Assembly (NCBI GenBank): GCA_045661225.1
Contig: JAZRFF010000007.1
Location: forward strand, 1-36,703
Length of the DNA: 36,703 nucleotides
Source: HGM04593 sp045661225
GTDB taxonomy: Bacteria > Bacteroidota > Bacteroidia > Bacteroidales > Bacteroidaceae
Reading direction: 5' to 3'
A model generated the notes under the pieces. The model was not told where the DNA came from. It ran no database searches and saw only the letters and a list, made by a program, of their open reading frames with translations. Positions 26,498 to 33,922 of the stretch are shown piece after piece. A program made the translations under genes and the position numbers. Each line of letters begins with the position of its first letter. The stretch's first letter is position 1.

Positions 26498-26955
26498 ACT
26501 TTTTTTTGCGCCAAAATCAAAAAAAAGTTGATTTTCGACTAAAAAAAAGCCCCAAACACCACCATAAACAAGCTTTTACGTACTAAAACCTCATCAGAAA
26601 CAGCCCAAACACACTTATCGACAAATTCAGGCACCAAAAGAGAGACGGCAAAAAAGAGAAAGAAGCCCCACACGTTCACCGACCACCTTTTACAAGCAAA
26701 AAGGCAAACGACACAACACATCCGCAAACACCAACACTAAAAGCCCGCCGGCAAATATCAACCAAACAGCAGGCCGCAGCCCCAAATTAGTAAATTATAT
26801 TTACACAACAAATATTTATCCGACAAATACTGCCATCAGCCGTAAAATCAGAAAAAATCAAGCAACGCCACCGTGCTGTCCCCCGAAGCAAAAGACACGT
26901 TCCTAAAAATACAAAAAGTAATGCGCGAAATAACTTAAATATAAATATTATTTAA
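26498..26955. other. intergenic region without recognisable genes
   Basis: About 460 bases, A- and C-rich on the + strand, separate the histone H1-like promoter from the autokinase promoter. I see no persuasive reading frame, RNA gene or strong hairpin. Confidence 0.5.
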
Positions 26956-26963
26956 TATCTTTG
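26956..26963 (+). promoter_or_regulatory. -7 box of the tyrosine autokinase operon
   Basis: TATCTTTG matches the Bacteroidota -7 consensus and predicts a start near 26970, leaving an untranslated leader of about 120 bases before the ATG at 27089. No exact TTTG is found at -33. Confidence 0.6.
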
Positions 26964-26972
26964 CAATAATTT

Positions 26973-27002
26973 ATGCCCGACTAAAGACAACCGGCATTTT
27001 TT
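26973..27002 (+). terminator. possible attenuator hairpin in the autokinase leader
   Basis: ATGCC (26973-26977) can pair with GGCAT (26993-26997), extended by one G-C pair past a mismatch, and is followed at once by six T residues (26997-27002). It lies directly after the predicted start, ahead of the coding region, where an early terminator would control the operon. The stem is short and the loop large, so the case is weak. Confidence 0.35.
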
Positions 27003-27088
27003 GCAAGAACATTTGTCTGCAAACATTATATTAAAAAAATTGTTAGAGTATAGAATAGCACACATCAAATAAAAAACCGTATACAGTA

Positions 27089-29551
27089 ATGAACATTCAA
27101 AATAAAAACCTCAAGCAAAAAACCGCATCAGCAAAAAGACAGCAAACAACCAATTACAGCATTGGTGAAATTGTATTTTTATGTCTGTCAAACTGGTATT
27201 GGTTCGTTCTGTCAGCACTGATAACCACAAGTTACGCTGTATACGGAATTCTGACCACCCAGCCCGTTTACACACGAACATCGCAGATTCACATAGAATC
27301 CGGCAAGCGAGGCAACACCCTGTCGGAACAGATGGAGAACTTTGCCAATATGGGAACATTCCGAATCTCGACCAACGCCTATAACGAGATATACACATTC
27401 AGGGCACCTGAAACCATCACCGAAACAGCCCGCCGCCTAAAATCATACATAGAATACAGCAGCAAGGGAACCTTTCACAACAAAGTACTCTACGGCGAGA
27501 CCCTTCCCGTCACTGTAACACTATGCGACATCGATATTGCCGACCAAGCATCATTGGACGTAAATATCACCCCCGAAGGCAAATTCAGCCTCACAAATTT
27601 CAACAGCAGCACCGTTGCCGATAACAGCGTAATTGAAGGCAGTTTCGACAACGATTCAATAACCCTCGTCGTCACACCCATCGGCGACATTATACTCGAG
27701 CGCAACAACAATTGCAGGTTCTATCAGCCCACCACCGTCAATGTACGCCAGACAGGGCTTGCATACGCAAGTGCCGTTCTTGGCAGCAAATTATCATTTA
27801 CCCTCGACGGCAGCGACAAGAAGATTGGCGACGGCGAGATTATCAACATCAGAGTCAACGACCACTCTATTGAAAGAGCCGACGACATATTGGATATGGT
27901 TGTACGCGTCTACAACGAAAATTGGGTAAAAGACAAGAACAGAGCAGCCGAAGGAACCGAGAAATTCATAAACAAGCGTCTTGAAAAGATAAGCGGCGAG
28001 CTCGATAAAATAGAAAGCGACATTACCACATTCAAGAGCGACAACCAGCTCCCCGACCTTGAATCGTCCATTGCAGCAAAGGTTTCAACCGAGAAAGAGA
28101 ACATCAAGCGCAAGAAACAGCTCGAAGATGAGCTTAAAATGGGTGAATACATTTTAAGCAACATTAAAGACAAAGCCAAGGAGAACAATCTTCTTCCCAT
28201 AAACGCCGGCATAAACAACACCAACATAAACTCACAAATCACGAGCTACAACTCCACGATGCTCGAGCGCAACAACCTAGCAAACAAGAGCAGCAAGGAC
28301 AACCCGTCGGTAAAAGAAGCCGACATCACCCTTGCATCTATGCGCAACGCCATCATCTCGTCAATCAACACCCACATACGCAGCCTCAAGGCTCAGCTTG
28401 ACGCTGTAAACAAAGAGGTAAGCATTGTACAGAAAGAAATAGCCAAGAACCCCGAGCAAACCACATTCCTCGCCAGCGCCGAGAGAGAGTTAAGCGTAAA
28501 GGAAAAAATCTATATGTTCTTGCTTCAGAAACAGGCCGAGAACCAACTATCACAAGCCTTTACCGCATACAACACACGTGTCATAAGCCCCCCTAACGGC
28601 AGCCTTGAACCCACTGCCCCCCAAAAAGAGCGAAAGGTAGGAATGGCACTGCTCATAGGCCTCATCATTCCGGGATTTATAATAATCATTAAAGAGGTTA
28701 CCAACACAAAAGTAAGAGGTCGCAAAGACCTTGAAACACTTACCGCACCCATTATCGGCGAGATACCGAAGGTAAACAACCTGGAAAGCAAAAAAGAGAA
28801 AGGAAAGAAAAAGAAAGGACGCGAAAAGCTTATCATTGCCGTTGAAGAAGGCAGCCGTAATATCATAAACGAGGCTTTCAGGGTGCTCAGAACCAATATT
28901 GAGTTTATGACACGCGAACGCGACAACAACGTCATAATATTCACATCGTTCAACCCCGGCAGCGGAAAGACATTCTGCGTCATCAACACAGCAATAAGCC
29001 TTGCGCTTAAAAACGACAAGATACTGCTCATCGACGGCGATATGCGTCACGCTTCACTGTCGAACTATGCCTACTCACCCGACAAGGGACTCAGCGACTA
29101 CCTTGCCGAAGAGATTAGCAACATAAAAGAGACAATCATACAGGACGAAAAATACAACAGCCTACACATACTACCCGTTGGAACAATCCCCCCCAACCCC
29201 ACAGAGCTTCTTGAATCGCCCCGTTTCGAAGAGCTGATAAAAGAACTTAAAAAAGAATACAGATATATACTCATCGACTGCCCCCCCATCGATATTATCG
29301 CCGACACACATATCATTGAAAAGTACGCAGACAACTCATTCTTCCTTGTTCGCGCAAACCTTATGGAACGCTCAATGATAAACGAACTCGAAGATATATA
29401 CCGCGAGAAAAAGCTGAATAACCTTTCCGTAATTCTCAACGGAGTCGAAACCAAAGGCAGCCGTTACGGATACCGTTACGGATACCATTATGGTTACCAC
29501 TACGGCAGCTACGCATACGGAAGCGACAAGAAAAGCAAGAAAAAAAGATAA
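27089..29551 (+). CDS. polysaccharide co-polymerase / tyrosine autokinase (Wzc-like)
   Basis: This inner-membrane protein is predicted to control capsule or exopolysaccharide chain length and export. The 820 residues comprise a Wzz-type domain with membrane segments near 37-55 and 515-535, a long coiled-coil periplasmic region between them, and a cytoplasmic BY-kinase. Kinase motifs are Walker A FNPGSGKTF (621-629), Walker A' ILLIDGDMR (645-653) and Walker B ILIDCPP (727-733). The C-terminus carries nine tyrosines between 793 and 810 (RYGYRYGYHYGYHYGSYAYG), the autophosphorylation cluster of Wzc-type kinases. The Bacteroidota form has kinase and membrane domain in one chain. The ATG at 27089 is the only good start. 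It is followed after 45 bases by a nucleotidyltransferase/kinase fusion; no glycosyltransferase, Wza or Wzx/Wzy gene lies in the window. Confidence 0.93.
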   Translation: MNIQNKNLKQKTASAKRQQTTNYSIGEIVFLCLSNWYWFVLSALITTSYAVYGILTTQPVYTRTSQIHIESGKRGNTLSEQMENFANMGTFRISTNAYNEIYTFRAPETITETARRLKSYIEYSSKGTFHNKVLYGETLPVTVTLCDIDIADQASLDVNITPEGKFSLTNFNSSTVADNSVIEGSFDNDSITLVVTPIGDIILERNNNCRFYQPTTVNVRQTGLAYASAVLGSKLSFTLDGSDKKIGDGEIINIRVNDHSIERADDILDMVVRVYNENWVKDKNRAAEGTEKFINKRLEKISGELDKIESDITTFKSDNQLPDLESSIAAKVSTEKENIKRKKQLEDELKMGEYILSNIKDKAKENNLLPINAGINNTNINSQITSYNSTMLERNNLANKSSKDNPSVKEADITLASMRNAIISSINTHIRSLKAQLDAVNKEVSIVQKEIAKNPEQTTFLASAERELSVKEKIYMFLLQKQAENQLSQAFTAYNTRVISPPNGSLEPTAPQKERKVGMALLIGLIIPGFIIIIKEVTNTKVRGRKDLETLTAPIIGEIPKVNNLESKKEKGKKKKGREKLIIAVEEGSRNIINEAFRVLRTNIEFMTRERDNNVIIFTSFNPGSGKTFCVINTAISLALKNDKILLIDGDMRHASLSNYAYSPDKGLSDYLAEEISNIKETIIQDEKYNSLHILPVGTIPPNPTELLESPRFEELIKELKKEYRYILIDCPPIDIIADTHIIEKYADNSFFLVRANLMERSMINELEDIYREKKLNNLSVILNGVETKGSRYGYRYGYHYGYHYGSYAYGSDKKSKKKR
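29461..29508 (+). repeat. 12-base tandem repeat coding the tyrosine tail
   Basis: Four consecutive 12-base units encode RYGY, RYGY, HYGY and HYGS. The first two (29461-29472 and 29473-29484, CCGTTACGGATA) are identical and the next two diverged. In-frame gain or loss of a unit would change the number of phosphorylatable tyrosines without breaking the frame. Confidence 0.8.
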
Positions 29552-29596
29552 TAATCATAAACACGCAGGACACCCCTGCCAAACACAAATAAAACT

Positions 29597-30733
29597 ATGA
29601 GCAAGAAAGTCTTTGTATCAGGTTGCTACGATATGCTCCATTCGGGACACGTAGCATTCTTTAAAGAGGCATCGACCCACGGTGATCTCTATGTAGGTAT
29701 AGGCTCCGACGCCACCATACGCGAGCTTAAGGACCGTAAGACAATAAACACAGAACGCGAACGTCTTTATATGGTAAAGGCCATACGCTATGTAAAAGAC
29801 GCCTTCATCAACTCAGGTAGCGGAATGCTCGATTTTGAAGAGGACGTAAAGCGCCTTAAGCCGGACATCTTCTTCGTGAACAGCGACGGTTACACCCCCG
29901 GCAAGAAACGTTTCTGCGAAGAGAACGGCATAGAGCTTGTCGTGAGTACACGAATACCCGAAGCCGGACTCCCCAAACGCTCCACAACAGCACTGCGTCA
30001 AGAGTGCAATATCCCCTACCGCATCGACCTTGCCGGAGGCTGGTTAGACCAACCCTACGTGAGCAAATACTGTCCGGGTCCCGTTCTCACCATAAGTATA
30101 GAGCCCGACTACGACTTCAACACCCGCGGCGGTATGAGCACATCGTCACGCAAAGCGGCTATTGAAATGTGGCACGTCGACATACCCGAAGGCGACCGCG
30201 AGACACTCGCAAAAATGGTATTCCGCTACGAGAACCCCCCAGGCAGTCCATACATCAGCGGTTCTCAAGACGCCATAGGCATTGTAATGCCCGGTCTCAA
30301 CCGCCTAAACTACGACAACAACTATTGGCCAACAAACATCGTAAGCATAAAAGACGCCGACATTCTCGATTTTATCGAGCAACACATTTGGTTAGTGCCA
30401 ATGGCACCACGCAACAGCAGTTACGATGTTCTTGCCGACACCAATATTACAAAAGAAGGCGCCGAAGCACTTGCTAAAGCCGCCATTGAGTGTTGGGACG
30501 CAATCATTGCAAAGGACGTTGACGCCTGGGGTAAAGCCTGCACCGACTCATTCAAGGCACAAACGGCAATGTTCCCCAATATGATAGCCCCGCACGTACA
30601 AAAAGCAATAGCCGATTACGAAGGCAAAGTAAAAGGCTACAAGATTACCGGTGCCGGCGGTGGAGGCTATCTTGTAATAATCAACGACAAGCCTATCGAC
30701 AAGGCTATACAGATAAGAATCAGACGCTACTAA
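29597..30733 (+). CDS. cytidylyltransferase-like / GHMP kinase-like fusion protein
   Basis: This 378-residue two-domain protein probably phosphorylates and nucleotide-activates a sugar or polyol. Residues 1-135 form a cytidylyltransferase-like domain: GCYDMLHSGH with the HxGH motif (His15, His18), and RSTTALR (128-134) at the ISTT-like position. Residues 138-378 resemble GHMP kinases: motif 1 RIDLAGGWLDQP (142-153), a likely motif 2 GGMSTSS (178-184), GSQDAIG (222-228), and motif 3 GAGGGGYL (352-359). The kinase half, about 240 residues, is shorter than the usual 300-350, with a compressed gap between motifs 1 and 2. Nearest analogies are heptose-activating enzymes (HddA plus an RfaE2-type domain) and Fkp, which joins a pyrophosphorylase to a GHMP kinase. 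The substrate is unknown. It follows the autokinase gene by 45 bases and ends at a strong terminator. Confidence 0.75.
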   Translation: MSKKVFVSGCYDMLHSGHVAFFKEASTHGDLYVGIGSDATIRELKDRKTINTERERLYMVKAIRYVKDAFINSGSGMLDFEEDVKRLKPDIFFVNSDGYTPGKKRFCEENGIELVVSTRIPEAGLPKRSTTALRQECNIPYRIDLAGGWLDQPYVSKYCPGPVLTISIEPDYDFNTRGGMSTSSRKAAIEMWHVDIPEGDRETLAKMVFRYENPPGSPYISGSQDAIGIVMPGLNRLNYDNNYWPTNIVSIKDADILDFIEQHIWLVPMAPRNSSYDVLADTNITKEGAEALAKAAIECWDAIIAKDVDAWGKACTDSFKAQTAMFPNMIAPHVQKAIADYEGKVKGYKITGAGGGGYLVIINDKPIDKAIQIRIRRY

Positions 30734-30751
30734 CAACAGTTTCGTTCATCA

Positions 30752-30787
30752 ACGAGAAAGGCACGCCAGCTGGCGTGCCTTTCTCGT
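30752..30787 (+). terminator. terminator after the fusion gene
   Basis: A 36-base perfect palindrome (arms ACGAGAAAGGCACGCCAG and its complement) lies 18 bases after the stop. The core GGCACGCC-AGCT-GGCGTGCC is followed by TTTCTCGT. It could also stop transcription on the minus strand past the SRP RNA. Confidence 0.8.
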
Positions 30788-30881
30788 AAAAACACATTTT
30801 CAACAAGTTTTAAGGTTAAGGGTAGAATTTTTAAAATTAAGAAAACGCCCCACCTACACACATATAAATGAAAAAATCCAC

Positions 30882-30907
30882 AAAAAAAGCGAGTGCATCG
30901 CACTCGC
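30882..30907 (-). terminator. terminator of the SRP RNA gene
   Basis: On the minus strand the arms GCGAGTGC (30907-30900) and GCACTCGC (30896-30889) form a perfect 8-base stem with a 3-base loop, followed by seven T residues. This is a textbook intrinsic terminator. Confidence 0.9.
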
Positions 30908-30910
30908 CTA

Positions 30911-31022
30911 TGGGGTGGGTAAGCTACCTACATCGCGCCGCTACAACCAACTACCTTTGCTGCGGTCAAGCCCTGGAGGATTTGTCAGGAGCTGGCCGTA
31001 TAGGACTTACCCGTACATATTC
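30911..31022 (-). ncRNA. ffs: signal recognition particle RNA, small bacterial type
   Basis: This RNA assembles with Ffh to target membrane proteins co-translationally. The minus strand forms one long hairpin: GGGTAAG (31012-31006) pairs with CTTACCC (30923-30917), CCTATA with TGTAGG, and CCAGCT with AGTTGG. The apical part CCAGGGCTTGACCGCAGC corresponds to the conserved SRP domain IV, with GCAGC matching the invariant AGCAGC side and TTGA in place of the usual GGAA loop. The core of about 96 bases is flanked by a consensus promoter and an intrinsic terminator. The ends are approximate. Assignment is by motif and fold, not by search. Confidence 0.83.
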
Positions 31023-31032
31023 AAAATCACTG

Positions 31033-31063
31033 CAAAGGTAGTAAAAAAAAACTACCCGACAAA
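31033..31063 (-). promoter_or_regulatory. SRP RNA promoter, full consensus
   Basis: On the minus strand TTTG (31063-31060), exactly 19 bases, then TACCTTTG (31040-31033) matches the Bacteroidota TTTG-N19-TAnnTTTG consensus perfectly. Initiation is expected near 31026, about 14 bases before the first paired base of the SRP RNA. Confidence 0.85.
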
Positions 31064-31166
31064 TATTCAGCTTGTTTTTTATGCAGAAAGCCCTCTAAAG
31101 TAGACAAATAACCACAGTTATTATTACAAACATCTGACAGAATCACATTTTTTCACAAATATTCAT

Positions 31167-31174
31167 TACCTTTG
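31167..31174 (+). promoter_or_regulatory. -7 box of rnpB
   Basis: TACCTTTG is identical to the -7 boxes of the rRNA and SRP RNA promoters and predicts a start near 31181. The upstream T run (31148-31153) lies near the -33 position, but no exact TTTG is present. Confidence 0.7.
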
Positions 31175-31180
31175 CAATTC

Positions 31181-31566
31181 AAACAAGGAGACACCAGCAG
31201 GTGTACCGACAAAGAAAACAGTCAATCGGTCTGTCGCCGTTGTCGCAAGACAAAGGAGGAAAGTCCGGGCAGCAAAGAGCACTCCACTTCCTAACAGAAA
31301 GCCGCCTGTAAAGGCAGAGTAACGCAGAAGAAAACAACCGCCCCTTCGGGGTAAGGGTGAGAAGGCGGGGTAAGAGCCCACCAGCCGTACAGCGATGTAC
31401 GGGCTGTGCGTCTTGGAGGCTGCAAGTTCACGTAAACCGGCGTTTGAGGGTTGCTCGCCCAAGCCGGAGGGTAGAACGCTTTAGCATTGTGGTGACACAC
31501 TGCATAGATGAATGACAGACACCCCGCAAGGGGTACAGAACCCGGCTTACAGATAGGCTGTTCTAC
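31181..31566 (+). ncRNA. rnpB: RNase P RNA, bacterial class A
   Basis: This is the catalytic RNA that trims 5' leaders from tRNA precursors. Conserved blocks appear in order: GAGGAAAGTCCGGGC (31256-31270), AGAGTAACGCAG (31316-31327), GGTAAGAGCCCACCAGC (31369-31385), the GAGGGTTGCTCGCCC region and the closing ACAGAACCCGGCTTA (31537-31551). Order and total length of about 385 bases fit class A RNase P RNA. The 5' end is taken from the promoter and the 3' end from the terminator, so both are approximate. Frames on the opposite strand are shadows. Confidence 0.95.
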
Positions 31567-31593
31567 AAGGAGTGCTCAACGCACTCCTTTTTT
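31567..31593 (+). terminator. rnpB terminator
   Basis: AAGGAGTGC (31567-31575) pairs with GCACTCCTT (31581-31589) around a TCAAC loop, followed by an uninterrupted T run to 31593. Confidence 0.9.
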
Positions 31594-31611
31594 ATTGAAG
31601 TTGGGGATAGG

Positions 31612-31833
31612 CTATTGATGTTTTAAATTCTCTTTATTCGTTTTGTATGTAAAATCCGTTTCCATACCCCCGTTTGCTCGCAGTTTCCAACCTTGCCGTT
31701 CCGCCGTTGGCTGGGAATTATTCATTGGCACGCATCGCGGACTTGTATACCCCCACCGCACTTCAGCCCAATTCAAATTTTGCCAAAAACTTATATTGTA
31801 TAATTCTTTTGCCTTATTCAAAACAACACACAC
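31612..31833 (-). other. coding-like stretch of unknown nature after rnpB
   Basis: An open frame of 73 codons runs on the minus strand between rnpB and the TetR gene. It begins with GTG, has no clear promoter or signal peptide, and its middle reads KELYNISFWQNLNWAEVRWG, then a stretch including MNNSQPTAERQGWKLRANGG. The Trp-rich composition is unlike random AT-rich intergenic sequence. From memory, similar short peptides are annotated in other Bacteroidales, which would suggest a dispersed repeat or conserved element, but I cannot verify this. It may not be translated. Confidence 0.35.
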
Positions 31834-31935
31834 CTTATACCTAATTAAATATTACATATAAATCAAGAGCCTCCCCTATTTTATGCCACTGAACAGTCTG
31901 GAAAAATCGAGCTGTAAAAAAAATAATTCAATTTA

Positions 31936-31966
31936 TTTGTAAAGTTAATTTTAATCCATACTTTTG
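31936..31966 (+). promoter_or_regulatory. promoter of the TetR/efflux operon
   Basis: TTTG (31936-31939), 19 bases, then TACTTTTG (31959-31966) is a perfect match to the Bacteroidota consensus. Transcription should start near 31973, 37 bases before the ATG of the regulator. Confidence 0.85.
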
Positions 31967-31976
31967 CGTTAACAAA

Positions 31977-32002
31977 ATTGTTAAACACTGGTGTTAAACA
32001 AT
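31977..32002 (+). promoter_or_regulatory. predicted TetR operator
   Basis: ATTGTTAAACAC (31977-31988) and GTGTTAAACAAT (31991-32002) form an inverted repeat with 11 of 12 positions complementary around TG. It lies just after the predicted start site and before the regulator gene, where a bound TetR dimer would block initiation or early elongation. That it binds this regulator is inferred from position and symmetry. Confidence 0.7.
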
Positions 32003-32009
32003 AGAATAT

Positions 32010-32645
32010 ATGGATAATAAAGAGATACAAAGCAAAGAACAGCAGATTCTTGCGGCGGCAGAGCAAGAGTTTCTCACAAAGGGTTATGATGGGGCGCGAA
32101 CAACCTCAATAGCCAAATCGGCAGGCGTGACGCACGCAATGCTGCACTACTATTTTCGCACCAAAGAGCAACTATTTGAGCGCATCGTTGATGAAAAATT
32201 CCACACAATGTCGCACTCTATGTTTGCAATTATGGGCGACCCGAAGCAGCCAATCGTGGAACGAATAAAAGGTGGTATTTCAGCACACTTCGACTTTATC
32301 GCCCAGAACCCACTATTACCACACTTCGTAATCAATGAGATTATAACCCGCCCCGAGCGTTACGAGGTGTTATACAAGCGTGCAGGACCAATCATCGAAA
32401 CTACTTATCGTGATTTACAGCAGGAAATAAATTGTGCAGCCGAACGTGGAGAGATAGAGAAAATAGATATTAAAATGTTGTTTATCAGCATTATGTCAAT
32501 GAATATATTTACGTTCCTCGCCTATCCATTTATGGAGCCATTGATGGGTGAACTAATGGCAAATCGCGAAGAGTTTCTTGCAGCACGTAAGGCCGAGAAC
32601 ATTGAAACAATATTGCGTAGAATTAAAAAAACAACAAGTCTATGA
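32010..32645 (+). CDS. TetR/AcrR family transcriptional regulator
   Basis: The protein is a predicted ligand-responsive repressor of the export operon it heads. Of 211 residues, the N-terminal helix-turn-helix spans about 32-51 (TTSIAKSAGVTHAMLHYYFR) followed by the typical TKEQLF; the C-terminal portion is helical and would hold the inducer pocket, whose ligand cannot be predicted. The start at 32010 follows the operator by seven bases. The stop overlaps the next start (ATGA at 32642), so regulator and TolC-like protein are translationally coupled and the regulator should limit its own synthesis together with that of the pump. Confidence 0.93.
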   Translation: MDNKEIQSKEQQILAAAEQEFLTKGYDGARTTSIAKSAGVTHAMLHYYFRTKEQLFERIVDEKFHTMSHSMFAIMGDPKQPIVERIKGGISAHFDFIAQNPLLPHFVINEIITRPERYEVLYKRAGPIIETTYRDLQQEINCAAERGEIEKIDIKMLFISIMSMNIFTFLAYPFMEPLMGELMANREEFLAARKAENIETILRRIKKTTSL

Positions 32646-33919
32646 AACGAGCACTACTTACGCTCATTGCCTTGCTGGCAGTCCTATCTGTAAGTGCACA
32701 ATCGTTAGATGAGTGTCGCCGCTTGGCACGTGAGCACTATCCCGAAATCAGGCAATACGACCTAATCTCACAAACAAAGCAGTATAACCTATCGAATGCA
32801 GCTCGCGCCTGGATTCCGCAGGTAACACTGTCAGGTCAGGCAACCTATCAGACAGCCACACCAACATACCCCGAAGCATTTAGTACCATTTTAGAGACAA
32901 ATGGAATTGAGATGGCAGGTATCCGCAAAGACCAATACAAGGTTGCTGTAGATATATCGCAGAATATCTGGGACGGCGGTCAGTCAAAGGCAAATAAGGC
33001 CATTGCAGAAGCAGAAGCAGCCGAACAGCGCAGTCGGATAGATGTGTCGTTATACGATTTACAGTCAAAGATTGACAACCTCTATTTCAGCATCTTGTTG
33101 TTTGATGAAAGGATAGCGCAGACCGAGGCGTTAATTACTGTATTGGAAAGTAATTTAAAGCGAATACAATCCTTTTATAATAATGGTATAGCACATCAAG
33201 CCGATGTCGATGCTTTAGAAGCCGAATTGCTTACTGCTCAACAGTCGCTCGGACAGATAGAGTCATCACGTGCAAGTTATCGCCGTATATTAGAGGTCTT
33301 TATCGGGCAGCCGCTCACCGCCGGAAAGTTAGAGCGCCCCGCAATGCAACAACTCCAATCTCGCACCTCGGCACGTCCAGAGCTAAAGTTATTCGAAGCA
33401 CAAGAGAACAAATTGGCAGCACAGCGCAAAGCTATAAACAGTTCGGTTATGCCACGCTTTTCGGCATTTGCGCAGGGCACCTATGGTTATCCGGGAATGG
33501 ATATGTTCAAAAGTATGGTTTCGGCAGAGTGGTCAATGAATGCCATTGTCGGTGTGCGTATGTCGTGGAATATCGGCGCATTCTACACCAAGCGCAACAA
33601 TCTTGAGAAGCTCAATATCGCCGAAAAGCAAATTGCCGTTCAGCGCGATGTCTTTCTATTTAATACCCAGATGCGGACAACACAGGACGACGGCGAGATA
33701 GCACGTTTGCAGCGAGCAGTGGTCAATGACGAGCGCATTGTCGAGCTGCGCCGCAGAGTGCGTATGGCAGCAGAGTCTCAACTCGCAAACGGAGTGATTG
33801 AAGCGACCGACCTATTGCGTAAAATAGCAGATGAAACTTCGGCATCGCTTGCTCGCAGCACTCACGAAATAGAACTTTTGCAAGCAATTTACAGATTAAG
33901 GACAACACTAAATCAATAA
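32642..33919 (+). CDS. TolC-family outer-membrane efflux protein
   Basis: This is the outer-membrane channel of a tripartite exporter. It is 425 residues with a signal peptide (residues 1-19, ending SVSAQ) and two long helical repeats of the outer-membrane efflux family; helix-rich segments such as AIAEAEAAEQRSRIDVSLYD and the repeated NNGIAHQADVDALEAELLTA pattern are typical of TolC tunnels. The length is close to the family average. It overlaps the TetR gene by four bases and precedes the adaptor by three, so outer-membrane, adaptor and inner-membrane parts are made from one message. Confidence 0.93.
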   Translation: MKRALLTLIALLAVLSVSAQSLDECRRLAREHYPEIRQYDLISQTKQYNLSNAARAWIPQVTLSGQATYQTATPTYPEAFSTILETNGIEMAGIRKDQYKVAVDISQNIWDGGQSKANKAIAEAEAAEQRSRIDVSLYDLQSKIDNLYFSILLFDERIAQTEALITVLESNLKRIQSFYNNGIAHQADVDALEAELLTAQQSLGQIESSRASYRRILEVFIGQPLTAGKLERPAMQQLQSRTSARPELKLFEAQENKLAAQRKAINSSVMPRFSAFAQGTYGYPGMDMFKSMVSAEWSMNAIVGVRMSWNIGAFYTKRNNLEKLNIAEKQIAVQRDVFLFNTQMRTTQDDGEIARLQRAVVNDERIVELRRRVRMAAESQLANGVIEATDLLRKIADETSASLARSTHEIELLQAIYRLRTTLNQ

Positions 33920-33922
33920 TAT

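Noticed and set aside
26539..26727. 62-codon minus-strand frame
   Set aside because: It has no start context or promoter and a low-complexity hydrophobic composition in a gene-free region.
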